Source of the DNA: Actinernus sp. WN-2022
Lineage: Eukaryota > Cnidaria > Anthozoa > Actiniaria > Actinernidae
Direction of reading: 5' to 3'
NCBI GenBank assembly: GCA_030867875.1
Contig: JAOWCC010000286.1
Span: 1,054,001 to 1,118,000 of the forward strand
Length of the DNA stretch: 64,000 nt
Made by a program: the position numbers and the translations under genes. Below the pieces are notes generated by a model. That model was not told the DNA's origin. It ran no database searches and worked only from the letters and a program-made list of their open reading frames with translations. Positions within the stretch are counted from its first letter, which is position 1. Each line of letters begins with the position of its first letter. Below, one piece after another: positions 52,491-64,000 of this stretch.

Positions 52491-53568
52491 ATGTTGATAT
52501 TTGCTCTTAGCTTGAGCGGCGAACAGAGTCATTGCACCGGCGATGGAATATCCATTGTTATCTTAGATTTACTAATTTCCCGACATCAATTCCCGTGTTC
52601 GTCGCTTTACGGACAAGGAACAGATTTTGTTTGCGATTTTCAACGGAAAGAAACCGGCCGCAAAACATTTGAATGGGAAACAGAACCAAATCTTCCACGG
52701 GGCAATGCCATAGTGTTAATAAGTTTCGAGAAGTCTTATCAAGTTTTCTCACATGCAGCATCTCTCCTTTTTCATTTTCCTTCATTACTGCAAAGATATG
52801 AATTGAAAAATGCAACAGTTGTAAAAAATCAAAGGCATATGAATATTGCCACAAATTCCGGATACTTTGGTAAATAATCAATATGGTTGATGTTAACGCT
52901 AAGCTAAAGAAACCCAATAAAGTGTTCAATTGAAAACAATCTAGCAAATTTGGTATTTACATTGATCAAGGGAAATCTTGTAGGACGTAGCTGTGTACAT
53001 CTAATTACAAGTGGTGAAAGTGACGTAACGCGCGCGGTTATTGACGTCACAATAGAGTTTGGCTGGTTACAAGTTTTGAAGTAAAAACTCGCGTTGACAA
53101 TGCGCTCGGAGCATTCTGTACAAGTCTGCCTCTTATACTTCACTCTCTAAAACGGATGGACAAGGATGCCTGTGCGTCCTAGGAGAGCCAGCAGAATTTG
53201 GGAACGCTTAGTTCAACTATTCTCTCGTTTATATGGATTTGATTCATGGCTCGACCGCCGAAAGTCGCTGTTGTATTGCAGATGAATAAGTAAGGTGAGA
53301 ACTTTGTTGTAATCACATGAAGATTTTCTGGCTCAATTATACTATAATTAAAGGGGGATTTGCGATTGAATAACGAATATCATAGTGCCTGTTTGCGACA
53401 GTTTATGGTAATCTATCTATACACTCTAAAACCGGTTTTTGCCGTAAGTGATGATATGTTCAACGCGGCAAATTTAATTATCTTCTAGTTAATCTGCAAT
53501 TCTGTAGATTCTACTACACTTTAATTCCCTCTTCTTGTTTCTCTGTTGCTTATATTTATTTCATATAG
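52491..53568. repeat. Monomer M49, class A, S tail
   Basis: Tandem duplicate of M48; first unit of the isolated higher-order unit. Confidence 0.95.
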
Positions 53569-54646
53569 ATGTTGATATTTGCTCTTAGCTTGAGCGGCGA
53601 ACAGAGTCATTGCACCGGCGATGGAATATCCATTGTTATCTTAGATTGACTAATTTCCCGACATCAATTCCCGTGTTCGTCGCTTTACGGACAATGAACC
53701 GATTTTGTTTGCGATTTTCTTCGGAAAGAAACCGGCCGCAAAACATCTGAATGGGAAACAGAACCAAATCTTCCACGGGGCAATGCCATAGTGTTAATAA
53801 GTTGCGAGAAGTCTTATCAAGTTTTCTCACATGCAGCATCTCTCCTTTTTCATTTTCCTTCATTATTGCAAAGATATGAATTGAAAAATGCACCAGTTGT
53901 AAAAAATCGAAGGCATATGAATATTGCCACAAATTCCGGATGCTTTGGTAAATAATCAATATGGTTGATGTTAACGTTAAGCTAAAGAAACCCAATAAAG
54001 TGTTCAATTGAAAACAATCTAGCAAATTTGGTATTTACATTGATCAAGGGAAATCTTGTAGGACGTAGCTGTGTACATCTAATTACAAGTGGTGAAAGTG
54101 ACGTAACGCGCGCGGTTATTGACGTCACAATAGAGTTTGGCTGGTTGCAAGTTTTGAAGTAAAAACTCGCGTTGACAATGCGCTCGGAGCATTCTGTACA
54201 AGTCTGCCTCTTATACTTCACTCTCTAAAACGGATGGACAAGGATGCCTGTGCGTACTAGGAGAGCCAGCAGAATTTGGGAACGCTTAGTTCAACTATTC
54301 TCTCGTTTATATGGATTTGATTCATGGCTCGACCGCCGAAAGTCGCTGTTGTATTGCAGATGAATAAGTAAGGTGAGAACTTTGTTGTAATCACATGAAG
54401 ATTTTCTGGCTCAATTATACTATAATTAAAGGGGGATTTGCGATTGAATAACGAATATCATAGTGCCTGTTTGCGACAGTTTATGGTAATCTATCTATAC
54501 ACTCTAAAACCGGTTTTTGCCGTAAGTGATGATATGTTCAACGCGGCAAATTTAATTATCTTCTAGTTAATCTGCAATTCTGTAGATTCTACTACACTTT
54601 AATTCCCTCTTCTTGTTTCTCTGTTGCTTATATTTATTTCATATAG
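53569..54646. repeat. Monomer M50, class X variant, S tail
   Basis: Private g at 53648. X structure but with ttgccac and ctagc, unlike all other X units. Confidence 0.94.
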
Positions 54647-55724
54647 ATGTTGATATTTGCTCTTAGCTTGAGCGGCGAACAGAGTCATTGCACCGGCGAT
54701 GGAATATCCATTGTTATCTTAGATTTACTAATTTCCCGACATCAATTCCCGTGTTCGTCGCTTTACGGACAAGGAACAGATTTTGTTTGCGATTTTCAAC
54801 GGAAAGAAACCGGCCGCAAAACATTTGAATGGGAAACAGAACCAAATCTTCCACGGGGCAATGCCATAGTGTTAATAAGTTTCGAGAAGTCTTATCAAGT
54901 TTTCTCACATGCAGCATCTCTCCTTTTTCATTTTCCTTCATTACTGCAAAGATATGAATGGAAAAATGCAACAGTTGTAAAAAATCAAAGGCATATGAAT
55001 ATTGCCACAAATTCCGGATGCTTTGGTAAATAATCAATATGGTTGATGTTAACGCTAAGCTAAAGAAACCCAATAAAGTGTTCAATTGAAAACAATCTAG
55101 CAAATTTCGTATTTACATTGATCAAGGGAAATCTTGTAGGACGTAGCTGTGTACATCTAATTACAAGTGGTGAAAGTGACGTAACGCGCGCGGTTATTGA
55201 CGTCACAATAGAGTTTGGCTGGTTACAAGTTTTGAAGTAAAAACTCGCGTTGACAATGCGCTCGGAGCATTCTGTACACGTCTGCCTCTTATACTTCACT
55301 CTCTAAAACGGATGGACAAGGATGCCTATGCGTACTAGGAGAGCCAGCAGAATTTGGGAACGCTTAGTTCAACTATTCTCTCGTTTATTTGGATTTGATT
55401 CATGGCTCGACCGCCGAAAGTCGCTGTTGTATTGCAGATGAATAAGTAAGGTGAGAACTTTGTTGTAATCACATGAAGATTTTCTGGTTCAATTATACTA
55501 TAATTAAAGGGGGATTTGCGATTGAATAACGAATATCATAGTGCCTGTTTGCGACAGTTTATGGTAATCTATCTATACACTCTAAAACCGGTTTTTGCCG
55601 TAAGTGATGGTATGTTCAACGCGGAAAATTTAATTATCTTCTAGTTAATCTGCAATTCTGTAGATTCTACTACACTTTAATTCCCTCTTCTTGTTTCTCT
55701 GTTGCTTATATTTATTTCATATAG
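54647..55724. repeat. Monomer M51, class A, L tail
   Basis: Haplotype of M36 without its private base; cggaaaatt. Confidence 0.95.
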
Positions 55725-56802
55725 ATGTTGATATTTGCTCTTAACTTGAGCGGCGAACAGAGTCATTGCACCGACGATGGAATATCCATTGTCATCTTAG
55801 ATTTGCTAATTTCCCGACATCAATTCCCGTGTTCGTCGCTTTACGGACAATGAACCGATTTTGTTTGCGATTTTCTTCGGAAAGAAACCGGCCGCAAAAC
55901 ATCTGAATGGGAAACAGAACCAAATCTTCCACGGGGCAATGCCATAGTGTTAATAAGTTGCGAGAAGTCTTATCAAGTTTTCTCACATGCAGCATCTCTC
56001 CTTTTTCATTTTCCTTCATTATTGCAAAGATATGAATTGAAAAATGCACCAGTTGTAAAAAATCGAAGGCATATGAATATTGCCACAAATTCCGGATGCT
56101 TTGGTAAATAATCAATATGGTTGATGTTAACGTTAAGCTAAAGAAACCCAATAAAGTGTTCAATTGAAAACAATCTAGCAAATTTGGTATTTACATTGAT
56201 CAAGGGAAATCTTGTAGGACGTAGCTGTGTACATCTAATTACAAGTGGTGAAAGTGACGTAACGCGCGCGGTTATTGACGTCACAATAGAGTTTGGCTGG
56301 TTGCAAGTTTTGAAGTAAAAACTCGCGTTGACAATGCGCTCGGAGCATTCTGTACAAGTCTGCCTCTTATACTTCACTCTCTAAAACGGATGGACAAGGA
56401 TGCCTGTGCGTACTAGGAGAGCCAGCAGAATTTGGGAACGCTTAGTTCAACTATTCTCTCGTTTATATGGATTTGATTCATGGCTCGACCGCCGAAAGTC
56501 GCTGTTGTATTGCAGATGAATAAGTAAGGTGAGAACTTTGTTGTAATCACATGAAGATTTTCTGGCTCAATTATACTATAATTAAAGGGGGATTTGCGAT
56601 TGAATAACGAATATCATAGTGCCTGTTTGCGACAGTTTATGGTAATCTATCTATACACTCTAAAACCGGTTTTTGCCGTAAGTGATGATATGTTCAACGC
56701 GGCAAATTTAATTATCTTCTAGTTAATCTGCAATTCTGTAGATTCTACTACACTTTAATTCCCTCTTCTTGTTTCTCTGTTGCTTATATTTATTTCATAT
56801 AG
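55725..56802. repeat. Monomer M52, class B (gac), S tail
   Basis: Same haplotype as M37. Confidence 0.95.
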
Positions 56803-57880
56803 ATGTTGATATTTGCTCTTAACTTGAGCGGCGAACAGAGTCATTGCACCGACGATGGAATATCCATTGTCATCTTAGATTTGCTAATTTCCCGACATCA
56901 ATTCCCGTGTTCGTCGCTTTACGGACAATGAACCGATTTTGTTTGCGATTTTCTTCGGAAAGAAACCGGCCGCAAAACATCTGAATGGGAAACAGAACCA
57001 AATCTTCCACGGGGCAATGCCATAGTGTTAATAAGTTGCGAGAAGTCTTATCAAGTTTTCTCACATGCAGCATCTCTCCTTTTTCATTTTCCTTCATTAC
57101 TGCAAAGATATGAATGGAAAAATGCAACAGTTGTAAAAAATCAAAGGCATATGAATATTGCCACAAATTCCGGATGCTTTGGTAAATAATCAATATGGTT
57201 GATGTTAACGCTAAGCTAAAGAAACCCAATAAAGTGTTCAATTGAAAACAATCTAGCAAATTTCGTATTTACATTGATCAAGGGAAATCTTGTAGGACGT
57301 AGCTGTGTACATCTAATTACAAGTGGTGAAAGTGACGTAACGCGCGCGGTTATTGACGTCACAATAGAGTTTGGCTGGTTACAAGTTTTGAAGTAAAAAC
57401 TCGCGTTGACAATGCGCTCGGAGCATTCTGTACACGTCTGCCTCTTATACTTCACTCTCTAAAACGGATGGACAAGGATGCCTATGCGTACTAGGAGAGC
57501 CAGCAGAATTTGGGAACGCTTAGTTCAACTATTCTCTCGTTTATTTGGATTTGATTCATGGCTCGACCGCCGAAAGTCGCTGTTGTATTGCAGATGAATA
57601 AGTAAGGTGAGAACTTTGTTGTAATCACATGAAGATTTTCTGGTTCAATTATACTATAATTAAAGGGGGATTTGCGATTGAATAACGAATATCATAGTGC
57701 CTGTTTGCGACAGTTTATGGTAATCTATCTATACACTCTAAAACCGGTTTTTGCCGTAAGTGATGGTATGTTCAACGCGGAAAATTTAATTATCTTCTAG
57801 TTAATCTGCAATTCTGTAGATTCTACTACACTTTAATTCCCTCTTCTTGTTTCTCTGTTGCTTATATTTATTTCATATAG
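56803..57880. repeat. Monomer M53, class Y, L tail
   Basis: B head and middle to g at 57038, then A core from c at 57100 with the M51-like L tail and cggaaaatt. Only unit of this type. Confidence 0.94.
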
Positions 57881-58958
57881 ATGTTGATATTTGCTCTTAA
57901 CTTGAGCGGCGAACAGAGTCATTGCACCGACGATGGAATATCCATTGTCATCTTAGATTTGCTAATTTCCCGACATCAATTCCCGTGTTCGTCGCTTTAC
58001 GGACAATGAACCGATTTTGTTTGCGATTTTCTTCGGAAAGAAACCGGCCGCAAAACATCTGAATGGGAAACAGAACCAAATCTTCCACGGGGCAATGCCA
58101 TAGTGTTAATAAGTTGCGAGAAGTCTTATCAAGTTTTCTCACATGCAGCATCTCTCCTTTTTCATTTTCCTTCATTATTGCAAAGATATGAATTGAAAAA
58201 TGCACCAGTTGTAAAAAATCGAAGGCATATGAATATTGCCACAAATTCCGGATGCTTTGGTAAATAATCAATATGGTTGATGTTAACGTTAAGCTAAAGA
58301 AACCCAATAAAGTGTTCAATTGAAAACAATCTAGCAAATTTGGTATTTACATTGATCAAGGGAAATCTTGTAGGACGTAGCTGTGTACATCTAATTACAA
58401 GTGGTGAAAGTGACGTAACGCGCGCGGTTATTGACGTCACAATAGAGTTTGGCTGGTTGCAAGTTTTGAAGTAAAAACTCGCGTTGACAATGCGCTCGGA
58501 GCATTCTGTACAAGTCTGCCTCTTATACTTCACTCTCTAAAACGGATGGACAAGGATGCCTGTGCGTACTAGGAGAGCCAGCAGAATTTGGGAACGCTTA
58601 GTTCAACTATTCTCTCGTTTATATGGATTTGATTCATGGCTCGACCGCCGAAAGTCGCTGTTGTATTGCAGATGAATAAGTAAGGTGAGAACTTTGTTGT
58701 AATCACATGAAGATTTTCTGGCTCAATTATACTATAATTAAAGGGGGATTTGCGATTGAATAACGAATATCATAGTGCCTGTTTGCGACAGTTTATGGTA
58801 ATCTATCTATACACTCTAAAACCGGTTTTTGCCGTAAGTGATGATATGTTCAACGCGGCAAATTTAATTATCTTCTAGTTAATCTGCAATTCTGTAGATT
58901 CTACTACACTTTAATTCCCTCTTCTTGTTTCTCTGTTGCTTATATTTATTTCATATAG
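57881..58958. repeat. Monomer M54, class B (gac), S tail
   Basis: Same haplotype as M52. Confidence 0.95.
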
Positions 58959-60036
58959 ATGTTGATATTTGCTCTTAACTTGAGCGGCGAACAGAGTCAT
59001 TGCACCGACGATGGAATATCCATTGTCATCTTAGATTTGCTAATTTCCCGACATCAATTCCCGTGTTCGTCGCTTTACGGACAATGAACCGATTTTGTTT
59101 GCGATTTTCTTCGGAAAGAAACCGGCCGCAAAACATCTGAATGGGAAACAGAACCAAATCTTCCACGGGGCAATGCCATAGTGTTAATAAGTTGCGAGAA
59201 GTCTTATCAAGTTTTCTCACATGCAGCATCTCTCCTTTTTCATTTTCCTTCATTATTGCAAAGATATGAATTGAAAAATGCACCAGTTGTAAAAAATCGA
59301 AGGCATATGAATATTGCCACAAATTCCGGATGCTTTGGTAAATAATCAATATGGTTGATGTTAACGTTAAGCTAAAGAAACCCAATAAAGTGTTCAATTG
59401 AAAACAATCTAGCAAATTTGGTATTTACATTGATCAAGGGAAATCTTGTAGGACGTAGCTGTGTACATCTAATTACAAGTGGTGAAAGTGACGTAACGCG
59501 CGCGGTTATTGACGTCACAATAGAGTTTGGCTGGTTGCAAGTTTTGAAGTAAAAACTCGCGTTGACAATGCGCTCGGAGCATTCTGTACAAGTCTGCCTC
59601 TTATACTTCACTCTCTAAAACGGATGGACAAGGATGCCTGTGCGTACTAGGAGAGCCAGCAGAATTTGGGAACGCTTAGTTCAACTATTCTCTCGTTTAT
59701 ATGGATTTGATTCATGGCTCGACCGCCGAAAGTCGCTGTTGTATTGCAGATGAATAAGTAAGGTGAGAACTTTGTTGTAATCACATGAAGATTTTCTGGC
59801 TCAATTATACTATAATTAAAGGGGGATTTGCGATTGAATAACGAATATCATAGTGCCTGTTTGCGACAGTTTATGGTAATCTATCTATACACTCTAAAAC
59901 CGGTTTTTGCCGTAAGTGATGATATGTTCAACGCGGCAAATTTAATTATCTTCTAGTTAATCTGCAATTCTGTAGATTCTACTACACTTTAATTCCCTCT
60001 TCTTGTTTCTCTGTTGCTTATATTTATTTCATATAG
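58959..60036. repeat. Monomer M55, class B (gac), S tail
   Basis: Tandem duplicate of M54 by all diagnostic markers. Confidence 0.95.
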
Positions 60037-61114
60037 ATGTTGATATTTGCTCTTAGCTTGAGCGGCGAACAGAGTCATTGCACCGGCGATGGAATATCCA
60101 TTGTTATCTTAGATTTACTAATTTCCCGACATCAATTCCCGTGTTCGTCGCTTTACGGACAAGGAACAGATTTTGTTTGCGATTTTCAACGGAAAGAAAC
60201 CGGCCGCAAAACATTTGAATGGGAAACAGAACCAAATCTTCCACGGGGCAATGCCATAGTGTTAATAAGTTTCGAGAAGTCTTATCAAGTTTTCTCACAT
60301 GCAGCATCTCTCCTTTTTCATTTTCCTTCATTACTGCAAAGATATGAATTGAAAAATGCAACAGTTGTAAAAAATCAAAGGCATATGAATATTGCCACAA
60401 ATTCCGGATGCTTTGGTAAATAATCAATATGGTTGATGTTAACGCTAAGCTAAAGAAACCCAATAAAGTGTTCAATTGAAAACAATCTAGCAAATTTGGT
60501 ATTTACATTGATCAAGGGAAATCTTGTAGGACGTAGCTGTGTACATCTAATTACAAGTGGTGAAAGTGACGTAACGCGCGCGGTTATTGACGTCACAATA
60601 GAGTTTGGCTGGTTGCAAGTTTTGAAGTAAAAACTCGCGTTGACAATGCGCTCGGAGCATTCTGTACAAGTCTGCCTCTTATACTTCACTCTCTAAAACG
60701 GATGGACAAGGATGCCTGTGCGTACTAGGAGAGCCAGCAGAATTTGGGAACGCTTAGTTCAACTATTCTCTCGTTTATATGGATTTGATTCATGGCTCGA
60801 CCGCCGAAAGTCGCTGTTGTATTGCAGATGAATAAGTAAGGTGAGAACTTTGTTGTAATCACATGAAGATTTTCTGGCTCAATTATACTATAATTAAAGG
60901 GGGATTTGCGATTGAATAACGAATATCATAGTGCCTGTTTGCGACAGTTTATGGTAATCTATCTATACACTCTAAAACCGGTTTTTCCCGTAAGTGATGA
61001 TATGTTCAACGCGGCAAATTTAATTATCTTCTAGTTAATCTGCAATTCTGTAGATTCTACTACACTTTAATTCCCTCTTCTTGTTTCTCTGTTGCTTATA
61101 TTTATTTCATATAG
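60037..61114. repeat. Monomer M56, class A, S tail
   Basis: Haplotype of M46 (tttttccc, gatgata). Confidence 0.95.
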
Positions 61115-62192
61115 ATGTTGATATTTGCTCTTAACTTGAGCGGCGAACAGAGTCATTGCACCGACGATGGAATATCCATTGTCATCTTAGATTTGCTAAT
61201 TTCCCGACATCAATTCCCGTGTTCGTCGCTTTACGGACAATGAACCGATTTTGTTTGCGATTTTCTTCGGAAAGAAACCGGCCGCAAAACATCTGAATGG
61301 GAAACAGAACCAAATCTTCCACGGGGCAATGCCATAGTGTTAATAAGTTTCGAGAAGTCTTATCAAGTTTTCTCACATGCAGCATCTCTCCTTTTTCATT
61401 TTCCTTCATTATTGCAAAGATATGAATTGAAAAATGCACCAGTTGTAAAAAATCGAAGGCATATGAATATTGCCACAAATTCCGGATGCTTTGGTAAATA
61501 ATCAATATGGTTGATGTTAACGTTAAGCTAAAGAAACCCAATAAAGTGTTCAATTGAAAACAATCTAGCAAATTTGGTATTTACATTGATCAAGGGAAAT
61601 CTTGTAGGACGTAGCTGTGTACATCTAATTACAAGTGGTGAAAGTGACGTAACGCGCGCGGTTATTGACGTCACAATAGAGTTTGGCTGGTTGCAAGTTT
61701 TGAAGTAAAAACTCGCGTTGACAATGCGCTCGGAGCATTCTGTACAAGTCTGCCTCTTATACTTCACTCTCTAAAACGGATGGACAAGGATGCCTGTGCG
61801 TACTAGGAGAGCCAGCAGAATTTGGGAACGCTTAGTTCAACTATTCTCTCGTTTATATGGATTTAATTCATGGCTCGACCGCCGAAAGTCGCTGTTGTAT
61901 TGCAGATGAATAAGTAAGGTGAGAACTTTGTTGTAATCACATGAAGATTTTCTGGCTCAATTATACTATAATTAAAGGGGGATTTGCGATTGAATAACGA
62001 ATATCATAGTGCCTGTTTGCGACAGTTTATGGTAATCTATCTATACACTCTAAAACCGGTTTTTGCCGTAAGTGATGATATGTTCAACGCGGCAAATTTA
62101 ATTATCTTCTAGTTAATCTGCAATTCTGTAGATTCTACTACACTTTAATTCCCTCTTCTTGTTTCTCTGTTGCTTATATTTATTTCATATAG
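61115..62192. repeat. Monomer M57, class B (gac), S tail
   Basis: A-type t at 61350 in a B middle; private a at 61865. Confidence 0.95.
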
Positions 62193-63270
62193 ATGTTGAT
62201 ATTTGCTCTTAGCTTGAGCGGCGAACAGAGTCATTGCACCGGCGATGGAATATCCATTGTTATCTTAGATTTACTAATTTCCCGACATCAATTCCCGTGT
62301 TCGTCGCTTTACGGACAAGGAACAGATTTTGTTTGCGATTTTCAACGGAAAGAAACCGGCCGCAAAACATTTGAATGGGAAACAGAACCAAATCTTCCAC
62401 GGGGCAATGCCATAGTGTTAATAAGTTTCGAGAAGTCTTATCAAGTTTTCTCACATGCAGCATCTCTCCTTTTTCATTTTCCTTCATTACTGCAAAGATA
62501 TGAATTGAAAAATGCAACAGTTGTAAAAAATCAAAGGCATATGAATATTGCCACAAATTCCGGATGCTTTGGTAAATAATCAATATGGTTGATGTTAACG
62601 CTAAGCTAAAGAAACCCAATAAAGTGTTCAATTGAAAACAATCTAGCAAATTTGGTATTTACATTGATCAAGGGAAATCTTGTAGGACGTAGCTGTGTAC
62701 ATCTAATTACAAGTGGTGAAAGTGACGTAACGCGCGCGGTTATTGACGTCACAATAGAGTTTGGCTGGTTGCAAGTTTTGAAGTAAAAACTCGCGTTGAC
62801 AATGCGCTCGGAGCATTCTGTACAAGTCTGCCTCTTATACTTCACTCTCTAAAACGGATGGACAAGGATGCCTGTGCGTACTAGGAGAGCCAGCAGAATT
62901 TGGGAACGCTTAGTTCAACTATTCTCTCGTTTATATGGATTTGATTCATGGCTCGACCGCCGAAAGTCGCTGTTGTATTGCAGATGAATAAGTAAGGTGA
63001 GAACTTTGTTGTAATCACATGAAGATTTTCTGGCTCAATTATACTATAATTAAAGGGGGATTTGCGATTGAATAACGAATATCATAGTGCCTGTTTGCGA
63101 CAGTTTATGGTAATCTATCTATACACTCTAAAACCGGTTTTTCCCGTAAGTGATGATATGTTCAACGCGGCAAATTTAATTTTCTTCTAGTTAATCTGCA
63201 ATTCTGTAGATTCTACTACACTTTAATTCCCTCTTCTTGTTTCTCTGTTGCTTATATTTATTTCATAGAG
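62193..63270. repeat. Monomer M58, class A, S tail
   Basis: Haplotype of M46; private t at 63182; followed by catagagatg. Confidence 0.95.
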
Positions 63271-64000
63271 ATGTTGATATTTGCTCTTAACTTGAGCGGC
63301 GAACAGAGTCATTGCACCGACGATGGAATATCCATTGTCATCTTAGATTTGCTAATTTCCCGACATCAATTCCCGTGTTCGTCGCTTTACGGACAATGAA
63401 CCGATTTTGTTTGCGATTTTCTTCGGAAAGAAACCGGCCGCAAAACATCTGAATGGGAAACAGAACCAAATCTTCCACGGGGCAATGCCATAGTGTTAAT
63501 AAGTTGCGAGAAGTCTTATCAAGTTTTCTCACATGCAGCATCTCTCCTTTTTCATTTTCCTTCATTATTGCAAAGATATGAATTGAAAAATGCACCAGTT
63601 GTAAAAAATCGAAGGCATATGAATATTGCCACAAATTCCGGATGCTTTGGTAAATAATTAATATGGTTGATGTTAACGTTAAGCCAAAGAAAGACAACAA
63701 AATGTTCAATTGAAAACAATCTAGCAAATTTGGTATTTACATTGATCGAGGGAAATCTTGTAGGACGTAGCTGTGTACATCTGATTACAAATGGTGAAAG
63801 TGACGTAACGCGCGCGGTTATTGACGTCACAATAGAGTTTGGCTTGTTGCAAGTTTTGCCGTAAAAACTCGCGTTGACAATGTGCTCGGAGCATTCTGTA
63901 CACGTCTGCCTCTTATACGTAACTCTCTAAAACGCATGGACAAGGATGCCTGTGCGTACTGGAGAGCCAGCAGAATTTGGGAACGCTTAGTTCAACTATT
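63271..64000. repeat. Monomer M59 (partial), class B (gac), C tail
   Basis: C tail joined to a gac head, unlike other C units (aac). Private bases at 63659, 63698, 63791 and 63852, and one base missing near 63960 (actggagag). Confidence 0.93.

Larger units (their letters stand above)
52491..56802. repeat. Four-monomer higher-order unit (M49-M52), isolated
   Basis: Order A-S, X, A-L, B-S, matching 36322-40633, but the X monomer (M50) lacks the ttaccac and ctagt markers that every other X unit carries. It lies about 12 kb to the right of the last such unit. Confidence 0.75.
1..64000. repeat. Tandem satellite array, ~1,078-bp monomer, ~59.4 copies
   Basis: The same unit recurs head-to-tail, always in the same orientation, from the first to the last base. 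The landmark ATG after the pyrimidine tract recurs from 749 to 63271 in 58 steps, a mean of 1,078 bp, and single steps range from 1,076 to 1,079. Most copies differ at a limited set of linked diagnostic sites, so the units fall into haplotype blocks rather than drifting independently. Both ends of the window lie inside the array, so its full size is unknown. No rRNA, tRNA, snRNA or recognisable transposon protein is embedded. By analogy with eukaryotic satellites this is probably heterochromatic; the chromosomal location cannot be read from the sequence. Confidence 0.98.

Noticed and set aside
1..64000. Many open frames of 60-129 codons on both strands as genes
   Set aside because: They are the same few frames copied with the repeat, overlap each other on opposite strands, break freely between monomers and show no recognisable domain.
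1..64000. CRISPR array or bacterial repeat
   Set aside because: The repeat is about 1,078 bp with no spacers, and no prokaryotic gene, ribosome-binding pattern or operon is present.
1..64000. Tandem rRNA, 5S, snRNA or tRNA gene cluster
   Set aside because: I compared the monomer by eye with remembered conserved segments of 5S, U1, U2, U4, U5 and U6 and with tRNA box A/B and found no match; ggttcaatta is only a weak box-B resemblance and is variable between copies.
1..64000. Whole array as a cloning or sequencing concatemer
   Set aside because: Linked haplotype blocks, chimeras and higher-order periodicity need biological duplication and recombination; a technical concatemer would repeat one sequence.
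1..64000. Transposon-derived monomer
   Set aside because: No terminal repeats, poly-A end or transposase/reverse-transcriptase motif was seen in any frame; a non-autonomous origin cannot be excluded without searching the genome.

Overview
The whole window is one uninterrupted head-to-tail array of a long satellite repeat with a monomer of about 1,078 bp. There is no flanking unique sequence and no recognisable conserved gene. I number the monomers from the recurrent ATG at the end of a pyrimidine-rich tract: M1 starts at 749 and M59 at 63271. That is 58 complete units plus a partial M0 (1-748) and a partial M59. Unit lengths are 1,076-1,079 bp. A long, high-identity tandem array with mosaic monomers and higher-order structure points to eukaryotic nuclear satellite DNA (centromeric, pericentromeric, subtelomeric or interstitial heterochromatin). 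Splice-like and bZIP-site-like motifs fit an animal, but no gene allows the organism to be named.

Monomers are mosaics of a few haplotype blocks. Class A (26 units) has a G head (cttagc, ggcgatgg), an open middle (aaggaacag) and a Q core (ttactgc, gcaacag). Class B (23 units) has an N head (cttaac, gac/aacgatgg), a stop middle (aatgaaccg) and a P core (ttattgc, gcaccag). Class X (9 units) is a G head joined to a B middle and core. Class Y (1 unit, M53) is a B head and middle joined to an A core. The 3' half has three tail types. The C tail carries taagccaaagaaagac, ctgatt, cgtaact and ctcaatca. The S tail carries acaagtctg, ttatatgg and ctcaatta. The L tail carries acacgtctg, ttatttgg and ggttcaatta.

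Layout: 1-10018 and 10779-20799 are a ten-monomer tandem duplication, differing only by three single-base deletions as far as I can see. From about 16.9 to 34.2 kb a four-monomer higher-order repeat (A-S, X, A-L, B-C; 4,312 bp) is reiterated, with related units at 6140, 36322 and 52491. From about 39.6 kb to the end the order loosens into A/B alternation with about 2,156 bp periodicity, single-unit duplications and further chimeras. The last 0.8 kb holds an excess of private variants.

Every monomer carries a CpG-rich double bZIP-site-like module, an intron-like GT...AG segment and overlapping open frames. I see no convincing evidence that these encode proteins. The frames break freely (25 of 26 A units keep a 128-codon frame; all B and X units stop it). 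The most notable content is the satellite itself, its nested higher-order structure, its mapped recombination switch points and the possibility that its motifs recruit transcription or chromatin factors.
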